In this document: positions 7,071 through 13,790 of the stretch, in pieces
Layout: each line of letters begins with the position of its first letter
Numbering within the stretch: the stretch's first letter is position 1
From: a virus
IMG/VR virus record: IMGVR_UViG_3300023435_000072
Span: 1-30,775 of that record
Length of the DNA stretch: 30,775 bases
Reading direction: 5' to 3' (one strand)
Notes under the pieces: model-generated
Told to the model about the DNA's origin: nothing
Seen by the model: the letters and a program-made list of their open reading frames with translations, nothing else
The model's database searches: none
Position numbers and translations under genes: made by a program

Positions 7071-7286
7071 ATGCAAGTTACGATTTGTGATGTAAAAAAC
7101 TGCGGGAAGGTCATTGAAGGGAACGCGGAACCAGCTGACTTCAGACGAACATGGGATGAAGGGACAGTCTCCATATGCCTGACGGAATTAGACAGGTGCG
7201 ATGATTGCATCCGGAAAGCCAATGCTAAACTGGCTAAATTGACATGGGATTCGGAAAAAAGAGCTAAAAAGGAGAAAAAGCCATGA
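7071..7286 (+). CDS. Small Cys-rich hypothetical protein, 71 aa
   Basis: Starts 9 bp after terL with an excellent ribosome site (AAGGAGGAAAG). Four Cys (about residues 6, 11, 37 and 44) and DRCDDCIRKA suggest a small zinc site. The C-terminus is Lys-rich. Its stop overlaps the next start in an ATGA junction (7283-7286), implying translational coupling with the histone-like gene. Function unknown. Confidence 0.7.
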   Translation: MQVTICDVKNCGKVIEGNAEPADFRRTWDEGTVSICLTELDRCDDCIRKANAKLAKLTWDSEKRAKKEKKP

Positions 7287-7447
7287 AAGGTAAAGACACA
7301 TTCGAAGAGATTAAAAAGTGGATGGATATTGCCAGAATAGACGGTGATAAGTTTTACGATGGGAATAGTAGCGCCGGCCGTCGTGCCAGGAAAGCGCTTG
7401 ATAATATCGCTAAGCTGAAGGTCCAGTGGCGCAAAGAATCAGTTTGA
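7283..7447 (+). CDS. Histone H1-like (Hc1-type) small DNA-binding protein, 54 aa
   Basis: A 54-residue basic, helical protein. It starts at the ATGA overlap with the preceding gene, after a GGAG ribosome site (7271-7274). The core FYDGNSSAGRRARKALDNI near residues 24-42 matches my recollection of the signature of bacterial/chlamydial histone H1-like proteins (Hc1 family, FYxKGNxAAGTRxRKALQEI). Those proteins bind and compact DNA. The C-terminal Lys-rich tail typical of Hc1 is missing, so this is a minimal N-terminal domain. In a phage it could condense DNA for packaging or reshape host nucleoid expression. Its position directly after terL favours a packaging-linked role. A profile search is the deciding test. 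Confidence 0.65.
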   Translation: MKGKDTFEEIKKWMDIARIDGDKFYDGNSSAGRRARKALDNIAKLKVQWRKESV

Positions 7448-7602
7448 TGTAGCCTGACCGTTTTCGGGGGGCCTCCTGTCGGTCCCAGCGAACCAAACCT
7501 GCTCAGTTAGCTCAGGCTATAGCGCAAATGCCAGCGAATGGCAGCGCTTGTTTTCATAAGGGGAAAGCAGGGAAGGCAGGTTCTTTATATAAAGGAGAGC
7601 CA
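7448..7602. other. Intergenic segment with a G/C-rich hairpin
   Basis: GACCG (7456-7460) pairs with CGGTC (7480-7484) around a loop containing GGGGGGCCTCC. No T-tract follows, so it is not a standard terminator. A tRNA-like run (TTAGCTCAG near 7507) does not fold into a cloverleaf. No promoter was found. A ribosome site at 7590 serves the next gene. Confidence 0.4.
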
Positions 7603-7800
7603 ATGGAATGTTGTGAGAGTTGCGGATTACCGTTTATAGAGCATTTAGGTGTCCAGGGAACCTGTGCGGAATTGCAAAAGCTGAAGGTTGAGGCAGAGCA
7701 CAAAGATGAGCTAATCCGTTTTTTACGGAAAGAAAACAGGGAGTTGAAAGATGAAAGAGCTATCAGGAACAAACGTAGAAAAGCCAACCGCAGTAGCTGA
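7603..7800 (+). CDS. Small zinc-knuckle/coiled-coil protein, 65 aa
   Basis: The ATG at 7603 is chosen for the adjacent AAAGGAG (7592-7597); an earlier ATG at 7528 has none. The N-terminus has MECCESCG and a further Cys at about residue 20, a probable small metal site. Residues about 24-58 form a charged coiled coil (ELQKLKVEAEHKDELIRFL). The C-terminal tail is basic. Function unknown; dimerisation and nucleic-acid contact are plausible. Its 3' end overlaps the next gene by 50 bp in another frame. Confidence 0.65.
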   Translation: MECCESCGLPFIEHLGVQGTCAELQKLKVEAEHKDELIRFLRKENRELKDERAIRNKRRKANRSS

Positions 7801-7918
7801 GTTCTTTTGTGTGTGCCTGACCGCGATGGCGATGCCGCTTGTTTTGATGGGCTTCGGAGTTTGGAAAGTGACCGAGTTAATTCGTGAGATTGGGAGGAAA
7901 TCCTTTTGGGTGGATTAA
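7751..7918 (+). CDS. Small single-pass membrane protein, 55 aa
   Basis: A 55-aa reading frame with a good ribosome site (GGGAG, 6 nt before the ATG) inside the end of the upstream gene. Residues about 14-40 (VAEFFCVCLTAMAMPLVLMGF) form one transmembrane helix, with a basic cytoplasmic-type C-terminus. It overlaps the RNA ligase start at 7906. Size and topology would fit a holin-like or membrane-regulator protein, but no lysis gene is nearby, so no function is assigned. Confidence 0.55.
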   Translation: MKELSGTNVEKPTAVAEFFCVCLTAMAMPLVLMGFGVWKVTELIREIGRKSFWVD

Positions 7919-7925
7919 AGGTTGA
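7904..7925 (+). repeat. Direct repeat, left copy, flanking the RNA ligase gene
   Basis: A 22-bp sequence starting TTTTGGGTGG recurs at 8958-8979 with one change (21 of 22 identical). The copy carries the TTG start of the ligase gene and encodes its first residues (MGGLKVD). Confidence 0.85.
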
Positions 7926-8967
7926 TAATGCTCGGCATGTTTCATTTTCTAAAATTCCTCAATTCCGAGATGTAATTCGTAATGTAGTTCATCAAGCACA
8001 GTTTGAAGGGATAGATCAAGATAATGAACCTATATTTAACCCCAATGTAAAGAAGCCAACCATCACTTTTCATGGAACTGTGAAATTACATGGGTCGAAT
8101 GGCGGTTTTTGTGTTTCAAATAATGGAAAAACATGGACACAATCAAGGAAAAGGATCTTATCTATTGAAGCCGATAATAATGGTTTTTGGCAATTTTGCA
8201 ATGATAGAAAGGATAGTTTTCGAGATATGATAGCCCTCGTTTCCCATTTCTATTTTAATGAAGGAAATCCAGGAATAATTAGCATTTTTGGAGAATACTG
8301 TGGTGAAGGGATTAATCGAGGTTGCGCTATCCATCAACTACCAAAAATGTTTATTGTCTTCGCTGTTAAAATTGTACCAGCAGAAGGTGATTCATATTAT
8401 ATAGATTCTACTTATTTGAGAGATCCGGAAAATTTAATTTACAACATCAACGACTTTAAAACTTTTGAAGTAGCGGTAGATTTTGCTTACCCAGAGTTAG
8501 CGCAAAATGAATTTGTTGAGTTAGTTAACCAAGTTGAAAATGAATGTCCAGTTGGAAAAAAATTTAATGTTTCCGGCGTTGGCGAAGGAATCGTATGGAC
8601 AGCCGAATACGCTGGGACCAGGCACATATTCAAAACTAAGGGAGAAAAACATTCAGTATCGAAGGTCAAGAAAATAGCAGATGTTGACGTGGATAAAATT
8701 AATAATGTTAGAGAATTTGTTGAGTACGCTGTCACTGAAAACAGGTTGAATCAAGCAATAATTGAAATTTTTGAAGGGGAAGAACCGACGATCCAAAAAA
8801 TGGGTGATTTTCTAAGGTGGATTGTTAATGATATCGCAGCAGAAGAGGCAGACACATTAGGAAAAAATAATCTTATTTTGAAAGATGTAGGAAGGTCGAT
8901 TTCCAACAAAGCCAGACCATGGTTTCAAGAATTACTCAATAAAAATGTGGGGATGAATTTTGGGTGA
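7906..8967 (+). CDS. Rnl2-type RNA ligase
   Basis: A 353-aa ATP-dependent RNA ligase of the T4 Rnl2 (RnlB) type. Motif I KLHGSN is at residues 60-65, with K60 as the adenylated lysine. Motif III-like FGEYCGEG is at 128-135, motif IV GEGIVW at 226-231, and motif V FKTKGEK at 242-248. A C-terminal helical domain follows. It seals nicked or broken RNA, often to repair tRNAs cut by host anticodon nucleases, which fits the phage-encoded tRNA here. Start is the TTG at 7906 after GGGAGG. The gene is visibly AT-richer than its neighbours and is bounded by 22-bp direct repeats. Both ends overlap flanking genes, which suggests recent acquisition. Confidence 0.93.
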   Translation: MGGLKVDNARHVSFSKIPQFRDVIRNVVHQAQFEGIDQDNEPIFNPNVKKPTITFHGTVKLHGSNGGFCVSNNGKTWTQSRKRILSIEADNNGFWQFCNDRKDSFRDMIALVSHFYFNEGNPGIISIFGEYCGEGINRGCAIHQLPKMFIVFAVKIVPAEGDSYYIDSTYLRDPENLIYNINDFKTFEVAVDFAYPELAQNEFVELVNQVENECPVGKKFNVSGVGEGIVWTAEYAGTRHIFKTKGEKHSVSKVKKIADVDVDKINNVREFVEYAVTENRLNQAIIEIFEGEEPTIQKMGDFLRWIVNDIAAEEADTLGKNNLILKDVGRSISNKARPWFQELLNKNVGMNFG

Positions 8968-8979
8968 ATTAAAGGTTGA
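8958..8979 (+). repeat. Direct repeat, right copy
   Basis: Matches 7904-7925 at 21 of 22 bases. It overlaps the last bases of the ligase gene and carries the TTG start of the following gene, whose first residues (MGELKVD) mirror the ligase start (MGGLKVD). Confidence 0.85.
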
Positions 8980-9346
8980 CCCACTAAAGCACGATGCCGG
9001 TAAGATTCAGGCGGGGGTGCTTCTGGACTTCAGGCGGGCGCTCATGGAAGTGGCGAAGGTAGGGACATTCGGTACTGAGAAGTATTCCAGGAATAGCTGG
9101 CGGAACGTCGAGAACGCTGAAGAAAGGTACATGGACGCTCTGTGGCGGCATCTTCTGGCATCGGATGATTTGGATGAGGAGAGCGGCTTGCCTCACTTGG
9201 CGCACTTGGCCTGGAATATCCTGGCGCTTCTGGAGTTTAAGGAGTGCGGTAGGAGTTCAAGCGTTGAAGTGGCTTATCGAGGTTGTAGAAGCGATGTCCC
9301 AACCCAGGATGAGATTTCAGAAAATTGGCGGGAGTCCGGGCCATGA
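8960..9346 (+). CDS. DUF5664-like dATP/dGTP diphosphohydrolase (MazG superfamily)
   Basis: A 128-aa all-helical NTP pyrophosphohydrolase. KHDAGK (near residue 10), VGTFGTEKYSRNSWR (about 35-48), ERYMDALWRHLLA (about 54-66) and DEESGLPHLAHLAWN (about 72-86) match the DUF5664/MazZ pattern, with Glu/Asp residues binding metal. It would hydrolyse dATP or dGTP to the monophosphate plus PPi. MazZ removes competing dATP/dGTP precursors in phages with 2-aminoadenine DNA. No PurZ is in the window, so a simple pool-shaping role is equally likely. Start is the TTG at 8960 in the right direct repeat; the ATGA overlap at 9343-9346 couples it to the next gene. Confidence 0.82.
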   Translation: MGELKVDPLKHDAGKIQAGVLLDFRRALMEVAKVGTFGTEKYSRNSWRNVENAEERYMDALWRHLLASDDLDEESGLPHLAHLAWNILALLEFKECGRSSSVEVAYRGCRSDVPTQDEISENWRESGP

Positions 9347-9522
9347 AAGACGAAATCGTAATCTGTAGAAGATGCGGAGCAGCCTTAAGATGGGACATCG
9401 GCAGACACCTTTGCATTCCTCCCGTGAGATATGTGAATGACTGTGAGAAATGCACCTTCAGGGAGGTTACTAAAATCGAAGGCCCCATAAACTGGCCTGG
9501 TTGGGATAAGAAATATCCATAA
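9343..9522 (+). CDS. Small zinc-ribbon protein, 59 aa
   Basis: The ATG at 9343 overlaps the stop of the preceding gene (ATGA). Two Cys pairs, CRRC (about residues 8-11) and CEKC (about 34-37), plus a lone Cys and His near 22-24, give a probable zinc ribbon. The region around 9500-9580 ends this cluster and the promoter at 9537 follows. Function unknown; nucleic-acid binding is plausible. Confidence 0.6.
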   Translation: MKDEIVICRRCGAALRWDIGRHLCIPPVRYVNDCEKCTFREVTKIEGPINWPGWDKKYP

Positions 9523-9536
9523 CTGCATTTTTTTAC

Positions 9537-9566
9537 TTGACAAATGGATATTCATTTGGATAACAT
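9537..9566 (+). promoter_or_regulatory. Promoter with operator-like palindrome
   Basis: TTGACA (9537-9542), 18-nt spacer, TAACAT (9561-9566). The spacer holds TATTCATTTGGATA (9549-9562), a 14-bp version of the shared element, again ending on the first two bases of the -10. An additional AAATG/CATTT inverted repeat spans 9542-9557. It drives the Com-like gene and possibly the head operon. Confidence 0.65.
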
Positions 9567-9586
9567 AAAAACTGGATAGCTAAAGA

Positions 9587-9766
9587 ATGGTCGCAAGAAC
9601 GCAATCTCACGATGATTACATCAATAAAAAAGAGGATCAGCGGCCAAGAAAGGTGTGCTGTGTCAGATGTGACGGGGTCTTGTTTTTTGCGATAACATCA
9701 TTTTTAAATAAAAAGCACGGGTTCACAATTAAATGTAAGAAGTGCGGATGTAAGAACAGATTCTAG
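9587..9766 (+). CDS. Com-like zinc-ribbon regulator, 59 aa
   Basis: A 59-aa basic protein. C-x2-C (CVRC, about residues 25-28) is followed by VLFFA, then GFTIKCKKCGCKN (about 45-57). This resembles the zinc ribbon of phage Mu Com, which binds mRNA and activates translation of mom. Start is the ATG at 9587 with only a weak ribosome site (TAAAG). It is first after the 9537 promoter and directly precedes the hairpin leader of the portal gene. Control of that leader is an inference; no mom gene was recognised in this window. Confidence 0.65.
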   Translation: MVARTQSHDDYINKKEDQRPRKVCCVRCDGVLFFAITSFLNKKHGFTIKCKKCGCKNRF

Positions 9767-9850
9767 CCAGTTTAGAGCCAGAATCATCTTTAACAGGTAG
9801 TTTGAGCGCTTCAAGCGCCACATAAAACCCTCCACTAAGTGAGCTTCTCG

Positions 9851-9907
9851 AAAGCCTGGACCAGGAAGAGTATGTTCCCCTTCTCTCCCTGACCCGGGCT
9901 TTTTTTA
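9851..9907 (+). terminator. Intrinsic terminator-like hairpin before the portal gene
   Basis: AAAGCCTGGACCAGG (9851-9865) pairs with 9888-9902 over 15 positions with one wobble and two mismatches. A run of seven Ts ends at 9906. It lies 11 bp upstream of the portal start and downstream of the 9537 promoter, so head-gene expression would require readthrough, antitermination or an unseen promoter. Confidence 0.65.
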
Positions 9908-9917
9908 TGGTGACTAT

Positions 9918-11624
9918 GTGACTGAAGAAAAACAAATAGACCCAGAACTTACACTCGACGATATACCGGATAAATACCTCGAAGCAATGGCGCGGGAGTT
10001 CCCCTCCATCAGCATGAGCGCCCCGTGGCAGTATGACTCAAGCTCTGGGTCTTATCGCGGCGCCACTGATCCGGACGGTTTTTCAGCCTCTGGTTCGTCT
10101 GACAAGGACGATCCTGCTTATACCCGGGAACGGCTCCAGGAAGAAAGCTGGCTGAAGTTCCAGAGAACTCCCCAGGTCAATACGGCCATCCGTGGTCTTG
10201 GCGGCCGAATGGCCGGCTACGGGTTTGAAACCAGTTCGGACATTCAGCAAATACAGGACGCCATCGAAGAGATTGAGCTGGACCACCGGAACCGCCTTTA
10301 CAACTTCTGGCCGAAGTATGTGGTCAGGGCCAAGGTGGAAGGCGAGTTGCGGCTTTGCGCGACCGTCCACGACGATGGTTTCATCGAGATTGACTTCATA
10401 GACCCGACTTGTGTCCAGAGCGGAACCGTGGATAGCGGTATCATCTATCACCCCTCCAAAACGACTATGCCGTTGATCTATTGCATCAAGGACGATGCGA
10501 AAGGGATCGACGAACAAATCCCCTCCATATTTATAGCCAGATACCCCGAATTAATGTCCGTTGCCAAGAAGCAGAAGGGGTTTAACGCTGAAGCGCTGAA
10601 GAACAGCCGAAGGCGTAAGTTCAAGGAAATCGGCGGGTTTAAGCGGTTCATCATCGAGTGGGACCAGTCTTATATCACCAAACGAAACATCGGCCACGTC
10701 CGAACCATCCTGGAGTGGCTGAACTATTGGGAGAACCTCAAGAAGTACGAGATTGACCACAAGAAATCGGCTGGAGCGTATATGTGGGCGTTTCAGTTTA
10801 CGGATATCAGGAGCTGGATTGAATGGCTGAGGATGTCGGACGCCGACAAGGAGAAAACGGGTATTGCGGCACCAAAGACACCTGGCGGGTCTTTGGTGCT
10901 GGGTCCCAACATGGAAGCCAAAGTCTTAAATCCAAACCTCCCCAATATATCGGACAGCGATACGGACATCTTGCAACAGGTGACGAGCGGCCTGAATGAA
11001 CCGGCAGATGTTTCCAGTGGAACATCAAGCGGCACCTTTGCATCCGTTAAGGAATCCCGTGGCCCCATGAGCGACCGGATAAGCGATGAGGTCTGCTACT
11101 GGGAAAAGTTCCTCCGATTCGATTTCTGGAGTGGCGTGTTCTTCCTGAAAAGCAAGGTGAGCGACTTTCCGGACGTTTTTGAGGTGGAAGAGGCTGTTTC
11201 CTTTAAGAACCAGGAACCGACATTTAAGAAGGTCAAGAGAAAACCAGAGGCGCTAATCGACATCAACTTCCCAACGAGCGAGGTGAACGACGCCGAGGCG
11301 CGTTCCAGAGCGTTCTTTGGGAGCAAGCACGCTTCATTGCACGATACGGCCGGAATCCCCTTGAGCGAATTAACCAGGAAGATGGGCTTCGGGAACTTCA
11401 GAAAGCTCAGGCTCCAGTACGAAACGGAAAAGAAGCTGTATCCGGAATTACCGCTGGCCATGGACGCCGAGGGCATTCAGGAGAGGATGCAGGCTGAACC
11501 GGCGCAACCGAAACCAGGGGAACCCAAGAAGGATGGAAGTGGCCAGGGGGACAGACAGAATAAAGGTAGGGGCGGCACGGCGCCTGAAAAGCAGGAAAAA
11601 GAGGGAAAGGGTAAGGAGAAATAA
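9918..11624 (+). CDS. Portal protein
   Basis: A 568-aa protein forming the dodecameric channel at the capsid vertex, through which TerL pumps DNA. It is identified by position (after terL, before the S49 protease), by size, and by its acidic N-terminus, alpha/beta body with an ISDEVCYWEKFLRFDFWSGVFF-type segment near residues 390-410, and a low-complexity charged C-tail (about 520-568, rich in Lys, Gly, Glu). Start is GTG at 9918. No good ribosome site is visible, and a four-codon reading frame (9907-9921) overlaps the start, pointing to translational control. The protease gene follows after 2 bp. Confidence 0.85.
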   Translation: MTEEKQIDPELTLDDIPDKYLEAMAREFPSISMSAPWQYDSSSGSYRGATDPDGFSASGSSDKDDPAYTRERLQEESWLKFQRTPQVNTAIRGLGGRMAGYGFETSSDIQQIQDAIEEIELDHRNRLYNFWPKYVVRAKVEGELRLCATVHDDGFIEIDFIDPTCVQSGTVDSGIIYHPSKTTMPLIYCIKDDAKGIDEQIPSIFIARYPELMSVAKKQKGFNAEALKNSRRRKFKEIGGFKRFIIEWDQSYITKRNIGHVRTILEWLNYWENLKKYEIDHKKSAGAYMWAFQFTDIRSWIEWLRMSDADKEKTGIAAPKTPGGSLVLGPNMEAKVLNPNLPNISDSDTDILQQVTSGLNEPADVSSGTSSGTFASVKESRGPMSDRISDEVCYWEKFLRFDFWSGVFFLKSKVSDFPDVFEVEEAVSFKNQEPTFKKVKRKPEALIDINFPTSEVNDAEARSRAFFGSKHASLHDTAGIPLSELTRKMGFGNFRKLRLQYETEKKLYPELPLAMDAEGIQERMQAEPAQPKPGEPKKDGSGQGDRQNKGRGGTAPEKQEKEGKGKEK

Positions 11625-11626
11625 AA

Positions 11627-13081
11627 TTGGACAAGATAATCCTAAGCCGACTGGCAAGTAAGGTCATCAACACACCCTTAATGATTCTTCCGGATAAGCT
11701 GGACGTAATTCTGGGCGTGATCGGGAACCGGATTGGTTATGAGGCCGACTTGGAACAGGTCGAATATAAACAGACAAATCGTCGTAAAACCATTGATTCG
11801 AAAAACATCAGCGTAGTGCCGGTCCACGGGTCTTTGGTGAACAGGACTCACGGCCTGGATGCCATGAGCGGCCTTACGACCTACGATTCCATCCGAAACG
11901 ATTTTCGGGCGGCACTCGAATCGGACAGCGATGCCATCCTGCTGGATATCGATTCCCCGGGTGGTGAAGCGTCCGGCGTTATGGATTTGTCGGACGAAAT
12001 CTATGAGGCCCGGGGAGATAAGCCCATCTACGCCGTTGCCAACGAGAGCGCCTTCTCAGCGGCGTATGCCATTGCGTCTGCGGCCGATACCATCTTTCTT
12101 TCCAGAACTGGCCATGTAGGGTCCATCGGCGTGATTGCGGTTCACCGTGATCAGTCCGAAGCGGATGCCAAGGCCGGCATGAAATACACGACTATATATA
12201 AAGGAGACCGGAAAGCCGATCTCAGCCCGCATGGGCCTTTGTCAGATGAGGCCAAGGCCATGCTGGACGACGAAGTGACAGATCACTACGAGCTGTTCGT
12301 CAAAACCGTTGCACGTAACAGGGGTATCCCTGAAGCGCAGGTCATGGCTACGCAAGCGGCGATGTTCATGGGCGAGAAAGCAGTGTCTAAGAAACTTGCC
12401 GATGAGGTGCTTGCCTTCAGCGATGTCCCTTCCAGGATATTGGCTGATCTTAATGTAAACCTTTCACATGGTGATGCAGCCTTGCTGCAATCCCAAAACG
12501 AGGAGGGCATAGATATGTCAGCCGAAAAAGAAACCAAAAATCTTACAGAGGAGGAGGTGAAAATCATGAACGCACAGGAATTGAGGGAGAAGTACCCCGA
12601 ACTGGTGGCAGAGGTTGAAAGTTCTGTTGAGCAGAAGCTTTCCACTGATTTTGGCCAGAAAGAAGCCGCGATGAAAGCAGAGAATAGTTCTTTGCAGGAT
12701 TCCGTCTTAGGTCTGCAAAAATCGGAAGCCATTCGTCAGGAGCGTGAAATCAAGACTGAGGCCAACGCAATTTGGGCCGAAGCACTGGGTGGAAGCGATA
12801 TTCCGGAACGTCTTCACGACAAGGTGAAGGTTCAGGTATCCCACGAAAAGTTCGTCCAGGACGGAATTCTGGATCGAGCCGGGTTCACCGAGGCCGTTAA
12901 AGCCGAAGTGGAAGATTGGGAAACCAGGGGCGCTACGTCTCAGGTGATGGGAACCGGATTCTCCTCGAAGGATGTTGAGGACGAAGGAACCGTCAAAGCG
13001 AAACACGAAGCCAAGGCCGATGAAGATTTGGCCGACAGCCTGTTTGAACTCGCAGGTGGAAAAAGAAAGGAGGTGAAGTGA
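11627..13081 (+). CDS. S49-family capsid maturation protease with C-terminal scaffold region
   Basis: A 484-aa fusion of the lambda C type. The ClpP/SppA-like domain (about 60-275) contains VVPVHGS, LLDIDSPGGEASG, and AFSAAYAIASAAD with the predicted nucleophile S144, then GHVGSIGVI. The C-terminal part from residue 297 is charged and coiled, typical of scaffold protein (Glu/Lys/Ala-rich, no fold motif). Start is TTG at 11627 after GGAG. Two in-frame ATGs with strong ribosome sites lie inside. Expected role: assemble the prohead, then cleave scaffold and itself. It follows the portal and precedes the decoration and capsid genes, the lambda order. Confidence 0.9.
   Translation: MDKIILSRLASKVINTPLMILPDKLDVILGVIGNRIGYEADLEQVEYKQTNRRKTIDSKNISVVPVHGSLVNRTHGLDAMSGLTTYDSIRNDFRAALESDSDAILLDIDSPGGEASGVMDLSDEIYEARGDKPIYAVANESAFSAAYAIASAADTIFLSRTGHVGSIGVIAVHRDQSEADAKAGMKYTTIYKGDRKADLSPHGPLSDEAKAMLDDEVTDHYELFVKTVARNRGIPEAQVMATQAAMFMGEKAVSKKLADEVLAFSDVPSRILADLNVNLSHGDAALLQSQNEEGIDMSAEKETKNLTEEEVKIMNAQELREKYPELVAEVESSVEQKLSTDFGQKEAAMKAENSSLQDSVLGLQKSEAIRQEREIKTEANAIWAEALGGSDIPERLHDKVKVQVSHEKFVQDGILDRAGFTEAVKAEVEDWETRGATSQVMGTGFSSKDVEDEGTVKAKHEAKADEDLADSLFELAGGKRKEVK
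12515..13081 (+). CDS. Nested scaffold protein (internal in-frame start)
   Basis: The ATG at 12515 is preceded by AGGAGGG (12501-12507) with a 7-nt spacing, stronger than the TTG start of the full gene. It would yield a 188-aa scaffold (MSAEKETKNLTEEEV onward), as lambda Nu3 inside C. A second in-frame ATG at 12566 also has a strong site (GAGGAGGTGA) and would give a 171-aa form. Both would supply scaffold in excess over protease. Confidence 0.7.
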   Translation: MSAEKETKNLTEEEVKIMNAQELREKYPELVAEVESSVEQKLSTDFGQKEAAMKAENSSLQDSVLGLQKSEAIRQEREIKTEANAIWAEALGGSDIPERLHDKVKVQVSHEKFVQDGILDRAGFTEAVKAEVEDWETRGATSQVMGTGFSSKDVEDEGTVKAKHEAKADEDLADSLFELAGGKRKEVK

Positions 13082-13082
13082 T

Positions 13083-13772
13083 ATGCCGTTAGGACAAACT
13101 CCATATATTTTCAGGGGCGGGCAGGAGGATTTGCGAAAACTCTTCTACAGCGATCCTGACAAAGCGTTCGCGAGAGCGATTACGATCCCCGCAGGCTATG
13201 GCATTGTTAAAGCCGGAGCCATCATGGGTATCATCACGGAAAGTACCGACAGGGTTGGTCAGCATGTGCCTTATACCGGCCTTGATGCAGTGGGCAACGT
13301 TGCTGCGGGTATTGCCAACTTGTTTGGTGCTGCCTTTTTGGTGACTAATCCGGATACGGGAACTGATGGTTATGTAACCATGGACGACAGTTACAAGTTT
13401 GCTGTGGGCGATCATCTGGTTGCCGGTGACAGTGACCTGAGTAACACGGACCTGGGCGCCATTACCGCCATTGACCGTACCACTTACACCCATATGGCAA
13501 AGATTACGGTGACGAATGCTTTTGATTCGGAAACCGTTGCCAAGGGTGCTGTGATTGCGATCCAGAGCTATGCTACAGATCCATGGGTAGCTGCAACTGG
13601 TGTGCTGAAAGCCGCAGTGGATACCGGAACTGGCGAAAACGCCAAGGGCGGGCAGGGAGTGATAGTGATTAAAAACGCTATGCTCTATTCCTCAAGCCTT
13701 TACAACTATAACGCGGATGTTGTGACGGACCTTACAGGTTCTTCCGACAGCGATCCGTACTTCATCATATAA
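13083..13772 (+). CDS. Capsid decoration protein (lambda gpD-like)
   Basis: A 229-aa protein between the scaffold and the capsid gene. The motif ARAITIPAGYGIVKAGAIMG near residues 29-49 matches the decoration-protein family that trims the lattice after expansion. It is longer than lambda gpD (110 aa), with an extra repetitive beta-rich region (about 100-180) of Ig or beta-barrel type (GDHLVAGDSDLSN then KITVTNAFDSE). It has a full-length Shine-Dalgarno (AGAAAGGAGGTGA, 13064-13076) 6 nt before the ATG, so high expression is expected. Confidence 0.78.
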   Translation: MPLGQTPYIFRGGQEDLRKLFYSDPDKAFARAITIPAGYGIVKAGAIMGIITESTDRVGQHVPYTGLDAVGNVAAGIANLFGAAFLVTNPDTGTDGYVTMDDSYKFAVGDHLVAGDSDLSNTDLGAITAIDRTTYTHMAKITVTNAFDSETVAKGAVIAIQSYATDPWVAATGVLKAAVDTGTGENAKGGQGVIVIKNAMLYSSSLYNYNADVVTDLTGSSDSDPYFII

Positions 13773-13790
13773 GAAAGGAGGTGAATTGAT

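Noticed and set aside
7490-7595. A second tRNA near 7507 (TTAGCTCAG)
   Set aside because: D-arm-like letters occur, and AACCTGC could pair with GCAGGTT, but no anticodon loop of 7 nt or T-arm can be formed.
7751-7918. Holin call for the 55-aa membrane protein
   Set aside because: Only one transmembrane helix and no endolysin or spanin beside it; topology alone is not enough.
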